The notes beneath the pieces were generated by a model. It was not told the DNA's origin. It worked only from the letters and a program-made list of their open reading frames with translations, and did no database searches. A program made the translations under genes and the position numbers. From Anisakis pegreffii (lineage: Eukaryota; Nematoda; Chromadorea; Rhabditida; Anisakidae), in NCBI GenBank assembly GCA_035041965.1, contig JAPYMA010002343.1, positions 1 through 64,000 on the forward strand: a stretch of 64,000 nt of DNA, read 5' to 3'. Positions 39,245-52,353 of the stretch are shown here, piece by piece; position 1 is the first letter of the stretch; every line of letters begins with the position of its first letter.

Positions 39245-41003
39245 AGATGGTAGGCTTGAATGAATCAAACCTATATTTCTATGTATTGGTCTACGGTGAT
39301 CAAATGCATATATATGAGCACCTCAGCGCTAGTTGAGATAGCTATAGCTGTAGCTGATAAAATAGCTATATGTCCCCAACTATGCAAAATCGCCCGATAA
39401 AATACATATTGTTTTGAATGCAGAGATTCTGATCGATCGATTGGTGTGAAGAAATTGATATGTTATTGGTCAAAGCTGAGAGTACGGTAGGCTTGAATGT
39501 GCTAATCCCTATAACATCAGGAAAATAGCTATATCTCCTGGTAGAGGCCGAATTTCTCAGCGAAGTTTTCATTTTCAGAAAGCAGAAATTCTGCACAATC
39601 GAATGATGTATAAACATTAATATGTTCCTGGGCAAACCTGTGAAAACGCCAGGCTTGAATGTCTCAAACCAGTATTTCTATAGTATTGAATGATATCTAT
39701 TGACATATAGCGATCAAATGCATATCAATCAGCACCATTGCGCTAGGTGAGATAGCTTTAATTAAATAGCTATATCTCCTCAACTGTGCAAAATCGCCCG
39801 AAAAAACATATATTTTTGTGAATGCAGAGATTCTGTTCGATCGATTGGTGTGAAGAAATTGATATGTTACTGATCAAAGCTGAGAGCACGGTAGGCTTCA
39901 ATTAGGGTTTGCAAAATCCCCACTATTTTTCAATCCCGGGATCGGGATATAATCCAGAGATCGATTTTTGATCTTGGGATAATCCCGGGATCGAACAATT
40001 ATTGAAATATTGATGCGGGGCATGTTTAAACACATTTTTTTCGAACCAATATGTTCATTATTAACCAGAAAGGAGCTAATTCAAAAAATTATTGAACAAA
40101 AAGCATTCAAATTCAAATTGATATTTCATATAATGATGCCAATGATCATGCCGCAGGGGCATACTGCATATTCTATGCTAAGGCATCTTGTCATCTCGGG
40201 TCTAAGCTAATAACAGTACATTGCATGTGAATATGAAATTCGTGATTCTCAAACACTTATTTGCAATGCTTTAACTCCTTTTTCTCTCAGCATGACATCA
40301 ACTGAATTCTGGCATTTCGGAAATTTCGATTTTTTACAAAAAAAATGCATCGCATGAATTATATCATTCATGAATTATATCTATGAGCGAACTCAGTGCG
40401 AATTAAGTACATTTCAATCGGATGGAAACGTTTCCAAATGGTGAAGGAAAAAGACTTGCAGTCCTTGGAACATGCAGTTGAATTAACAGATGGAATATTG
40501 AAGCCGAACAAATCTTGTGGGAGGAAACAAATCAAGATTTTATTGAACTTTGTTGCTCTTGGTTTTTATTAGAAAATGTGATGACTCTGTTAGTCTATTA
40601 CATAGCAAAATTCACACAAATTGACCTGTTTTATCAAATCCCGAAATCCCGAGATTTTTCAAAACTTAAATCCCGGGATCCCGGGATCCCGTGCAAACCC
40701 TAGGTTCAATGTGCTAACCCCTATAGTATCAGAAAAATAGCCATATTTCCTCATAAGGGCAGAATTTCTCGGCGAAATTTTCATTTTCAGGAAGCAAAGT
40801 TCCTGATCGATCGAATGATGTATAAACATCATTATGTTACTGGGCAAACCTGAGATGGCGGTAGGCTTGTATGTATCAAACTTATATTTCTATATTAATG
40901 TATAACATGTATTGATCTATAACGATCAAATGCATATCAATGAACACCTCAGCGCTAGTTGAGATAACTTTAATAAAATAGCTATATCTCCTCGTCCGAC
41001 AAA
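39245..41003 (+). repeat. dimeric tandem repeat (A+B, about 400 bp) with an inserted transposon
   Basis: Two related half-units alternate, both starting near TAGGCTTGAATG. A units begin at about 39250, 39650 and 40861 and share TCAAAC, then GATCAAATGCATAT, the phrase CACCTCAGCGCTAGTTGAGA and AATAGCTATATCTCCTC. The first two continue to GATCGATTGGTGTGAAGAAA, whereas the third stops soon after CTCCTC at about 41003. B units begin at about 39486 and 39891 and share CAGGAAAATAGC-like, GAATTTCTC, GTTTTCATTTTCAG and GAATGATGTATAAACAT phrases. A plus B is about 400 bp, present two and a half times. The second B unit is split by an 800-bp hAT-like element. A fragment occurs in reverse inside LAMTOR3 intron 2. 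Confidence 0.85.
39903..40702. mobile_element. hAT-like non-autonomous DNA transposon (800 bp)
   Basis: The element starts TAGGGTTTGCA and ends TGCAAACCCTA, an 11-bp perfect terminal inverted repeat, followed inward on both sides by several ATCCCGGGAT-type phrases. It is flanked by GCTTCAAT (39895-39902) and GGTTCAAT (40703-40710), an 8-bp target duplication with one mismatch, as expected for hAT transposons. The target is a tandem-repeat B unit whose other copy shows the uninterrupted sequence. No transposase-length frame remains inside; the two frames present (about 62-66 codons) have no domain I recognise. Confidence 0.85.
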
Positions 41004-44000
41004 ATATTCACAAGACAATATGATTCAAACACTTCTTTCAGTTAGTGCTTATAAAATGCCAACCATTGTTCAATCTCGGAATCGCTTTCCAATCGCATGC
41101 TTGAAAAACGATCATAATCGGAAGGCAACGCAATCGTGATGACGACCGATGCATCCACAGTGATAACATTACGCTTTGTGAAAAACAAAAGCCAAGTTGG
41201 CGCTGTTACGTAATGATTCGGTCGTTTATTTCCGCTCCGACGGTTGCCAACTGATGTTATTTGGTACCACTGAACTGTGAATGGTTAATGTGCAATTCAG
41301 TCGCTAAAACAACATAAAATGCCGTCTTTTATCAAGTCTAATGATCTCGAGATTTTCCAGAACATAAATCTCCGAATCCTGTGCTAGCAATAATCCTTAG
41401 GCGATTCAATGAATCCCTATGCGACTATGGTACTTATATGATTCAAGCAATGCACTTTCGTCATAACCAAACGACTTCTTACGGACTCACAAATGCTTTT
41501 TGGATCCTGAAACGGAATCAAATTTTCTAATTTTAAGCAAACTCCTCGATTACATAAGTCTAACACATGAGTGTGTCTAGGTATATCGCAAATTTCCAGT
41601 GTTTTCAGAGTAATTTTGTGTTCCCGATATGTTTATCAACATCACATTGTTCGTGAAAAGGTTGTCAACGGCTGCAATTTCTCAGGGAATTTCGGACTTC
41701 TATTGTTTTGTCAACAATTTATCCAAAACATGGTAGCGACGAGCTTTTCGTTTGCTTCGCAATGAGGAAAAAAAATTTGCAGTTGCAATCAGACTGAGTC
41801 CATTTGTCATGATTGTCAAAGTTTTACGAATGTCGAATCGAACATTCATTCAGAGCAAGAATTATTCAGATTCGAAGGAATAAAATGTTTGGGTGCAGAA
41901 CGTTGCTTTATTAATGTTGACGGGAGCAGATCAAAAATACGATCTCGGTGTTCGGTGCCATTTATCGTCTTCAATGTGTGCATCGTAGGATTTCTTAACA
42001 TTTCGGAAACCATTTTTGTGCCAGCAACCAAATGGACACGTGCGATTGCACACGACGGTACATGGCTAATTCAAATGCAAAATGTTTGAAATATTATCGA
42101 CATCGTACTTCATTCACGCGAACATGAGCATTTTTATGTTTTGTACAGGAATTTTATTTGGATTTCACTGTTGCTTTACGAAGCATACGTTATGAATTCC
42201 ATTTGTATTGAAGAAAAAGCGATCCAACAATTCTTAATGGTAACTGTAAAGTTGTTTTTACGTTTACGTGAAAAAACCCTAATCTGAATGCATCCAAGAA
42301 TGCAAATGCATGAACATAGCCATTGCAGATGACCATCTTTAGCACTGCATGCAAACAGGGAAGGAGAAGTGGATTTATCGTATTCATTCACTCACAACCT
42401 AACGACGAATCGAACGTGATCCACTTCACAGAAACTTACGAAAATCCTATGTTGATCTGTGAAATCGACAATTCGCTAGGAAAGAACGAGTCTAAATTAG
42501 AAAAGTAATGAGCCAAAAGCATGAACAGAATCTTGTGAAAGAGGCGAATGAATCAAAAAAGAGTTGTATGTTTCTCAAAGAAATCATACGTAATATTGTT
42601 CTTGTGATATGTTGTCTAGAAAGGATTCCATAATATCTTGTGTTGCGTTTGTCTGCTTGATATGTTCCGTTTCCGTGGTTATGATAGTAAACTGGAAAAT
42701 GCCATATCACTAGCCAATTATTTGCCCTGGTTAGACTTTTTTACTAAAATGTTGACAGTAACAGATATTTTATTTTCGATGCTCCAATTGCTCCGAGGTA
42801 GCGTGTTCTGACTGTGAACCAGTCACTGAAAAGAAATATTGTTGAGCAATTAATGTTGAAATTAATGGGCCATCTGACAGATCGCAATGTAATTGTATCA
42901 AATTTGCACAGGTTGAAAATTGGTGCATCACATCTTTCGTGAGAATAAAGCAGAAAATCGATGGCATATCGGTTGCTATCGACACAGTTAGATAGCTTCT
43001 CGTTCCTGACAGTCAGAATTTCAAGATCAAAATTCAAACTGCTGTAACAACTGAAGCGTTTCTAACATTCCGTTGAAAAATGAAGCGCGAATTCTTTTCG
43101 CGATAATCGCCTACCCTTATGCCTTTCTTTTATTCGCGGTACCAAAGTATTGGCTTGAATTAAAGGTAATCCATCAATTATACCATTGAAAGTTTCATTA
43201 GCAACGTTATGAACTCCGTGAAGAATCGCAATTTCGACAAAAAAAAAGTTATTCGCTTCATAAACACTCGATCACAAACAGATTCGCTTCAATGCTTTAT
43301 GAAACGGTCATTTAAGCGAATCAAATTAAAAGAATGAGCGAAGTGATGGATAAAACATGATCAAATGATCACAAGGGCATTCATGCGTTCAATGATGGCA
43401 CCAAAGTTGAAAAAACTCTTTGAGAAACTTTTCATTCGACAGCGCATCAGTTCAACCGTTCATTGCACAATATTGGAGTTTATCAATTCATTTCACGCTT
43501 CGCATATTCTATTTTAGCTTTAACAGTTTGCACTTGTAGAATTCACTTGTTTTGCACTCATTCTCAAAGCCAGCATCTCTTTCTCAATAGTTGTTTCCTT
43601 CAGAAAGTTTTTGGGTGGAAAACTTCATTCAGTTCCCGAATGAATATCGTCTATGAATCAGCATTAATAGTTCGGCTATTTCATTTTCTCGAAAACAAAG
43701 AGAATAATTTGAATTTATTAGGACTCAGACGATTATCTGTCGAATTGCGAGAGTATATGATTGCTCATAAATTCTCTCTTCTAACAGGGCTGTTTTCATA
43801 TTGAAGTGTAGTTCTTGAACGAATCATCAATGATTCATTGCCGATTGAAAAAAATATGCACAAGCTATCATACAAAATGAAACGCAAAGCACTCTAACAT
43901 CATGCTCGATGAATCTGATATCAAAAGTTAACAGCAGTGTGCTATTAACAGTGATGAGTTAATTTTTAAAACGAATAGTGGACTGTAAAAGATAACATAT

Positions 44001-46310
44001 TGGTAATGGATGTAACAGCAGTAATAGTTATAGCGTTAGGCACAGTAATGATAATAGTAATAGCAATGAAATTAGCAAGAAATGAAACAATGAGAATAAG
44101 AGATAATATCGTCTTCGAATCAGCGCAATCATACTTATTAACAGTGACAAATGAGAATTGGGCGCATTTGTGGAAATGATTTCGTCTCTTTTTCATTGTA
44201 ACTTCCAAAGTACACGGCGAAAAAATCATTACTTGACGCCAAGGAAAAGAGATCAGGAATCCCATGATCTCGATCAGTGACAATTTCTAAGAACGATTAA
44301 GTAATCACAAATCATAATTTCCATCGAATTTTCACGATTAAAAAGCTCCGATATTTGAACATGATTAAGTTTATATTCATTAGCATCTGCTTTAGTGGGG
44401 CTGAAAAAACCGAATTCGTTGTTTTTTGAAAGGATCGACGCAGCTAATCTTCATCACATACATTATTTATCCGGCAATGGGTCATTAGACAAAGTGTGGA
44501 ATGTTGAACAACAGATTTGATACGATGGATTTTGCAACGATTTTAATTTTTTAGAATTGCATTCATTTTGATAGCGATTTCAAGTTTGCAACTGTTGCAG
44601 ATGGCAGCATCGTTATCGCGTATCTGTCTCCACATTTTGCATTATTTATATGTAGCTATGTGTTTAACAAATAGTACATTTATGTATTCATATGGCCCCA
44701 CGCGTTTCTAATTTTAGCCTAGCTAAGAACTCATATAATAATAAACATGATTTTGAATGAAGAATTTTTTGAAGATCTTCTATGAGCACATTTGTTCCAC
44801 ATCACGCATTTCATTTACATTTATGTAATGCAACATTACTGCTAAGCCTGTGGAATAAACTACCAAATAAATTTGGATTACCATCATTTGAAAGCAGAAA
44901 CAAGAGCACCGAATGACAATTGATTATAAGTTATAGAAGCTAATCGGTGTCTGGGAGAAGGAATTTATCTGGGAGAAGGAATTTTATCCGACAAAGGGAG
45001 TCAACTGCGGTTTGGTTTGACAAAACGATCGAAAATCGTATGAGATCATCAGTGTTATCATTGAGTGGTCAGTTCAGTTGAAAATTTTGAATTGAGCCGA
45101 GAAAAGATTTGTTGAGCTGTCTGCAGTGTTGTGCACGGAAAGCCAAATAATTTTGTAATAATATACGGTAAGTTTATCACGTCTAGGTCCTTGATTGTTC
45201 GCTTTTTTTCTTGTTTCTTGATTGTTCGCTCGTAGTTGAATGAGAAGAAAAGAGAACAATTTTGAAGAGAAACTGAATTTTTGAGAATTTTCCTAATTTT
45301 TTGAACAGGGCGAGATCAATATCACGAAACTACACAAATAATCGCGGGAGACAGTTAGAAGCCGAGCAAAGAGAAGAGTTCATAACGGTGATGGAGTGAT
45401 AGATGATTGCGTATCAATTCTGCTTCTGGCATTCCTTTTATGCTTTATCGTGTGCTTTCATCAAGAAAACATGAACTTATTAACGTCCCACTCACTATTG
45501 AAGAACGCTTTCATATCAGAGCAATTCTGTCATATAACGAATGAAAAGTACATGTCAAGTGAAAACTCTTCGAGTTGAATCCTTCCCATGAAAAACTTAT
45601 TACCATACAATATGGCAGTTAACAACACCAAAAATCAGGGGTGTTCAGGAAATTCAACTCGATCGGAGGAAAACGTACAGCGATAGTTGTTATCAACAAT
45701 GAAACATTTTTCAGTCTGATGGGAGGCGACGAATGCGAATGATCACGAATTCAATTGTAGATTGATTGCTTGAACGTCATGATTGTGAAAGAGCACCTAA
45801 ATTAACATATATGAAATGTAGTACATGCACAAACAATTGCATATCCGTGTAACCACTCTTCTGCGTCATCAACCATAAGCCAGAACGATAAACATGACAT
45901 TTATGGTAGATGGAGGATGTAGTTATGAGAGATGCTCAGTTCACCTCATGACGTCGTAGTCATAACGTTACAGGTAAACATTCCTAATGAAATTTTAACT
46001 GATTTTTCTAATTTTCCATTGGTTGAATCATACAAAATACGTGGTGGCGAATTAAGAGTTTCGCCGTGAAAATACATTCAAACAATTTTTAATGAAGATG
46101 CGAGCAATCGAACATTTTGATGCTATGCTCAACTGATGATTGCAGGAAAAGTTGTGGGAAAGAAAAGCGTACTAATCCGATGAGACGGTCAATGTTGTGA
46201 ATTACTTACGATCAGCATAAACGGAGAAGAAAACTGTCGCGAAGTATTGCCAGTTAGCATTGAATATTGAGTAACCAATACGCTCCCCGCCTCAACCAGT
46301 CTATTATCGG
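41004..46310. other. gene-poor stretch, no supported gene
   Basis: No exon chain could be built on either strand. An imperfect trinucleotide-rich tract (AATAGTAATAGC-like) lies at about 44005-44080. Frames such as 41889-42089 (+) and 42744-43037 (-) are not distinguishable from chance. Confidence 0.5.
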
Positions 46311-49300
46311 CTACAAGGGTTCCACCAACAACTCATACGGATCCGCATGAATTGTTAGTTCCATCTTCTTCTCCAGCGAATAGCTTCGTTCCGGAATTTT
46401 TCGGAATCGATATCGTTGCAAAAGAGCACAAATCACAGTGAACAATTCACATCTGGCAATACTTTCACCCATACAAATTCGCTTCCCTAGGCCGTACAAA
46501 TAGAGACCGTGCATTTTTCTGAAGGACAACTCGTCATTGTCGTCCAGGAATCGTTCTGGCTTAAACGCATGCGGGTCTGAAACAATTGCTCATTTGATTG
46601 CCGTTTTCCAATTGTTGTTGCTACTGCAAATTTCGAACGTCTATCTCGATTAGATAACCGTTGTTGAAAGAGTGAAATTCAACGAAAGGGACAAAAAACG
46701 ATAGCAGTCTTCGTCGACCAACTGAAACTAGCTGACAGATTAATCATTCCAAAGTATTTCAATTTCTAGTCAGCACCAACCGCTTAAATAATTCAGATTG
46801 TGACGCATTTCAAAAAGGAAAAACTTTGATGCATTTTTAATGCAGACAGCTGATATTATTTATGAATCGCAACAATCAAAAATGGAATTACATCGCTGTC
46901 TACATTGAATGTCATGCAGCAATGTATTCATTCGTCGTAAACGTAAAGTTTTTAGCGCAGAAGCATCTTCGTATGATGCGAAAGGAAGGTTTTTAGAAAG
47001 AAGTGGAAGAAATCAAGAGAAAAGTGAAGCTCGCCTCGGAAGCAATTCGGATCGACCAATGTTGAGTACAGATTCATCAGAATAGTTGAATTAGCCGGTA
47101 CATAATAGCCATCAAGAGTGGTGGCGTGGTAATTCCTATAAAATGCTTTATGAAATCGACCATTTCAATAACCGCAAAATTAGTTCTCATAGTAAACTTT
47201 CATAAAACCTTCCTTTCTCCTTTAGTGAACAAAATGGAAATCAGTTATGGGAATACTTTCTTGGGGGATAACATGGAATGTCTCGGAAATTCTTCACTGT
47301 CAACTGATAAATGATTAGAAGGCGTTCTCTGCGACTAGCGTACGACTTCTTGAAAATACATATTTCTTCTGGAAAGAGTAGGGCTTGCTCTCAGCATTCG
47401 TCCCGTGAGTCATCGGTTCGCGATCGTTCAAACTGTTGCTATGCCAAAGTTGTAAAATATTTTCACCTGTGAAAAACACTAAACGGTGCAATATTCGCGC
47501 ATCGCTGCACCTCAAAAACCGTTGCTTCTACATATGGAAGATGGACTCGATCCGACCAACGTACTCGACTTTCAGTACCGAACTGAAAGTACTCCACGAT
47601 TGAAGGAAACGTCACAAATAGAGCTCGGAAGGTTATGAATATTAATCGCTGAATTTCAGTGAGGATATATGACCAATGAACACAGAAACTGGTTCAATTC
47701 ATACATTTCAGAAACTGCTTGATAGTGGCTTCTGTCCTGAAGTAACGAACTTAGGCAGATTTTGTGTGAGAAACAAACACAAAAACGCTCGCACAGGCAG
47801 AATGTAATTCACGAACCTTGGCAAGAATTTGCTGACGACACTTTTGTTGGACCTGAGGATGCTCGATGAAGTAGAGGAATGCCCATCCGAATGTGTTGCA
47901 TTCAGTTTGAATTGCAGCAAAGAACATCTCAGTCATGAGCATTGCAATCCTATCTTCATTGAAATTACGTTGCTCGATAACAGTGGCCGATCTGTCCGAT
48001 CGAACCTCATCTAACTTTCGCAGTAACACACTCGTCAAATCGCTCTTTGATTCATCCTTATAATCTATAATCAGACCGACTGAAAGCCGCCGACAACTCA
48101 AAATTTCGATTTGTCTCAGGCTCATACTCGGACTGAGCTTCAAACTAACATCTCGACTTAAGCTAATATCTTGTTTTAGACATATCTTGCTTGAGCAATG
48201 CCCGACACCGTTTTAGCCCGAATGTGGACACTTGTCAGCTAGTCTTACCCGGGTAAGGATTCCGATTTCCCGTACGTTTTGGCAGTGAATCATATTTTAT
48301 TAGTGCGTTGAGTTAGCAACGAATCAAATTCAGTCCTCAGCTAAACGATCCTCAATGACAAACTTACGATACCTGTTGGATTCCTCACTCAAATATGTAC
48401 AGAACGATTCCAAAAAAATTTACGGAATTTAACACTTCGATAAGCGATTGAACCTTGTGATTGCAGCCGTTGTTCAAGCTCATCCCTCATCATTTGATGC
48501 ACTTCTGCGGCTTGCTTTTTCATTTTCCAGTAGCCGAATCCATCAGGAGGTGCGTATCGCAACCACGGCAGAAACGTCAACGGTGCAGTCCGTTCCATCA
48601 AGGTTAGTGTGCGTTGAAGCCACAATGAATTTTGCCTGGAAACTTTGTTGCCGAGTTCTGAATGCTTGGCCCTTCATAGCCTTGGATTACGTGAATTGGC
48701 CAGGCTATCAGACGTTTGTAACATTGCTGGCCAAAATGCTCGCGTTTCCTTTCGCACCGTTCTAACCCTAATTGACGCCACTCCGCTGGCTAGGCGAGCA
48801 GGCCTACCGATGATCAACTAGTTAATTACTCGGTTGTGTTCAGTTGGCTCTTCCTACTAACCATAAATAGCTGCTGATGCAATCCTTCATAGCTCCCAAA
48901 GAACGACGGCTAACTCATAAGTGTCGAATAAACCTGATCGAAATATTCGCTACATTTCGTTTGATGACCATAAAATCTTGCGCCCTCTCTGCTCGTCATC
49001 AATATTCGATATCAATTTATTTTGCGGAATTTTGTTAACGTTAACTTAGATCCTTATGAAGGTTATCAGACTCATTATTGCTTGCAGCTTTTCGAGTGCA
49101 GTTTATGAAATTCGAACAAACACTCATCTGTTAACGTTTCCTTCCAAAAATGCGTTGCTTTATCACAAAACGCATGCAATGTGCTGACGAACGCTTACGC
49201 AGTTTTAGCTAAAACTGTGTTTTTTTTCATAATCATCCCACAACCTTATTCCGACTAACAGCACTCGTAAATTTAATCCATGAGTTATTATTGTCCGCAT

Positions 49301-52300
49301 CGAGCGGATGGTTTTTGCACGCATGAATCTTCTTCACAGTAATACAGCATGAGATTTGCATGTGATTGTTTGATGACTGAATATATGCATCGTAAAATGC
49401 ACGATTGGAGACGAATTTTTACAACAATATTCCAACTATCGCCATTATGATCAGATGGTGATCAAATTACAATTGTACCGTGCAATTATTATCAAAATTA
49501 TTGTAGAATTAATATAATTATTGCGTTGTACTGTAAAATTCAAATGACAGTGAGAAATTAACTATTATATGATTACAAAAATTTCGTTAGAAATTGTGAA
49601 AAACTATTTTGTTGAGATTCTATTGTAACTATTGCGAAGGCATTATTGGCCTATGAATTTTAAATTTCTGGATTAAACTGATAAATAATCAGTGAATAAC
49701 AATCAAAAAATGATTTTTGAATGAGTGGTTTGCACTAGACAGTAGTGTAGCTATTTTCATTAATTGTTTCTGTCTCTCTTATTATGTCCCATGAAGCCCT
49801 CATCATTCACCCACCTGTTATTCTGTCTTTACCATTGACTGATCTATGATTTTTTTCGTTATTTCATTATTTCTAATCAGGTGACTTTGCCTTGTTCTCG
49901 CCAAAATTTGCGAAGATTCCTACATTCCTTACTGACTGATTACCGATTTAACTGTAAATTTGACGATGATCGCAACTGACGAGTGATCAATCTCAACATA
50001 ACTTATCATCGCGTATTTCCATGACTATTTGCGTGGTGACAGACTAATCGCTTTTCATGAAAAAATGTTCTCATGCAGTTTTTCTAGCTGATTCTAACGC
50101 TTTTCCTCTAAAATTTCGTCACAGATTCAATGACGATTTCATGACGGATTTGTGCTGTGAGTAAGTCGAAAAGCTGCCAGCTGAATGCAGAAACGTACTT
50201 GAATTCTAACGATCCATGCGGATACGTTCGACCGAATAAGAACGATGTTAACACGTTTCCAACCACATAGAATACAGTTTGTTCGATATCCAGATGTGTT
50301 TCACCTCGCTGAAGTTTCGCGTCGATTGAATCGATCATATTTTGAATCTCTCGAATGAGAGCCACTTGAATTCCGCCACGTGCATCACCAATCTCTGCAA
50401 TGATTCGCATGTCCCTCCCTTACACCAAAAACAAAAACTAACGAAGAATATGTATGACCATTGTCATATTTGCATTGGAACGGAATGTTGATAGTTCACG
50501 GATTACACTGCATTATGATTGTTTCAATATTTCAAGGAAATGTGGTTCCACTATCAAATTCAAGAAATAACAACAACTGAACATAACCACGTAATAATTC
50601 TCTACAAAAGGCATCCCGAAAGTGCATTCATTGCGCACTTAAAGAGCATTTCGAGTTTCAATTCGTTTAGAATTTTTCGCAGTCTACTGATTTTATACAT
50701 CCTTGATCACTGAACTTCACTGTGTTGGTTCAGATGAATGCATAAGACTGTGTCTACTCGAACAATTAGTGTCTGCATAGAGAGCTTCATCTATCATCTG
50801 TTCATGTCATTCGGCCTTTATAAGAAATCAAACACGTTTTGCTTTTTTAGTGGCTGTGGTTTGATGAAGTCTGATACCGTAGTAAGAAGTTGTGAAAGAG
50901 AAATTCTGAGTGTTGTTTTCGAATTTGTTCTTGTTCCTATTGGAGGAAATGAAATGAACTATTTCACAAAAATCTGATCAATCGTTTTCATTATCCAAAA
51001 TTCAATTAACCATCGATAGTTCGAATGTAGTATGAAAAGAGGAATGAACTTGGAATGAAATTCACAATACGAATGCGAACAGCGCACATACTTTGTCGAA
51101 GATATTTGCTGAGGAATTTTCGCATTTCGGTGCTCTCGTCTCCGTCGCTTATGATATGGCCTCGACCCCAGCATGACTCGTGCACAAACAGCGTTGGTCG
51201 ACCCGAAAAATTATCCGCTTGCTTCAAGAAAGCATCTCGCATAAGACGAGCCCTGAAAGAACAATACACCTAACACAGTCAGCTTCAATTTGAAATGTGT
51301 CCGATGGCAAGATGCTGCAAATCAAGCTGTTCTCCTTGTTTGCGAGAGAAAACAGCGAGGGCATAAATCATCACTCAGCTTTAGTGAATCAATTACGTAA
51401 GGCAGTGCAAATCAAAAGATGGAGTTAGAGATCTATCATGTGCAATGGTTTTGGTCTCAACACTACACCGAGCGCATCTGCACTGCAGCGCAAAATGAAC
51501 AGTCAGTCCACAAAAGGCAAGCTGAAGTGATGATGAGGAGCAGAAATCATAAGACTATGAAAACGTTTTGATTATGAAAGGATTCGAGATAAACGCTGAC
51601 TGCTCGAACACCTTGAGATAACGATGACTCGTTGAGTACCAAAGAAAACGCTAAAAATGTCGCCGTATTCTCGTGACCAGTAGTCTATTGTTTCGAACGG
51701 TTTCACGGAATTCAACCTCCACAAATGTCCAATAACGGGTAAACGACCATATGGAGCTGAAAATTTACGTAGATCCGGTAGGAATGCACGTTCACTGCAC
51801 TCATACATATTATTGCCTTCGAAGGCCTTTCAATTGAGGGAAGGAAGGCTCTGATAACCACGAATCTTTCAAGAATACAAGCCCGCGGTTGATGATGCAC
51901 TAAAATGGTGGTTCAAATGATTACGGAAGTAAAAATAGAAGGGCCCAATGAAAGCGGTGTCTGATAGAAAAAGAATGCTGCATTTGAAGGAATTACTCCA
52001 ATTATGGCAAAATTTCTGGCTTTCTGAATAATTAGCGCAGTATGGGACGATGTTCTTATAGCAGTGATTATTTGCCCTTGCATGTGCATGCGAGTGACAT
52101 GGAATATGTCAAGATGTATCTTAGTCAAGCAGGTTTGTTGAGGGTAGCGCTCTACGCTGAACGTTGACGAAACGGCCAGATTAGTTTGATTCTTCGTTAC
52201 TTACATAAGGAAGCTAGAGGAGGATTGTTGCGGAGAATATTATTTTTTGTGAAGATGCGTACTGGGTGGTAGCTGAAGATGTTTTGCGTCGGGTCGATAA

Positions 52301-52353
52301 GTGAGAAGCCTCCATAGACAATATATCACAAATAGAAGCACCAAAACAAGCAT
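46311..52353 (-). CDS. cytochrome P450, CYP2-like (531 aa model, 9 exons)
   Basis: This is a microsomal haem-thiolate enzyme. Minus-strand exons: 52353-52263, 51756-51612, 51252-51092, 50394-50146, 48657-48454, 48079-47817, 47582-47467, 47135-47035, 46576-46311; all phases agree. The N-terminus is a membrane anchor (MLVLVLLFVIYCLW) followed by the hinge LQLPPTPYGRLPVIGHLWRL. Also present are FSGRP, an ExxR motif in FEVQR (395-398), FKPERF (448-453) and the haem loop YGLGKRICMG with Cys about 478. Two motifs deviate: the helix-C Trp is Ser (STEMR, 119-123), and the I-helix reads AAIQTE (338-343) where AGx(D/E)T is usual. Exon 8 ends G|GCGAGC, a GC donor. The exon 4-5 junction is uncertain and adds about 20 residues relative to typical CYP2 proteins. 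ATG lies 9 nt after GCGTTGTAG, a plausible trans-splice acceptor. The substrate is unknown. Confidence 0.91.
48692..48801 (+). repeat. dispersed repeat copy in P450 intron 4
   Basis: About 110 bp match 59561-59670 at roughly nine bases in ten, sharing ATTGGCCAGGCTATCA, GACGTTTGTAAC-like, GCTCGCGTTTCC and CCGCTGGCTAGGCGAGCAG. The copy ends about 35 bp before P450 exon 5 in the minus-strand sense. The 59.6-kb copy sits in an insertion with target duplication, so this is probably the same mobile element. Confidence 0.75.

Noticed and set aside
40515..40703. Open frame inside the hAT-like element as a transposase remnant
   Set aside because: It is about 62 codons with no recognisable transposase motif, and it partly reads through the terminal repeat.
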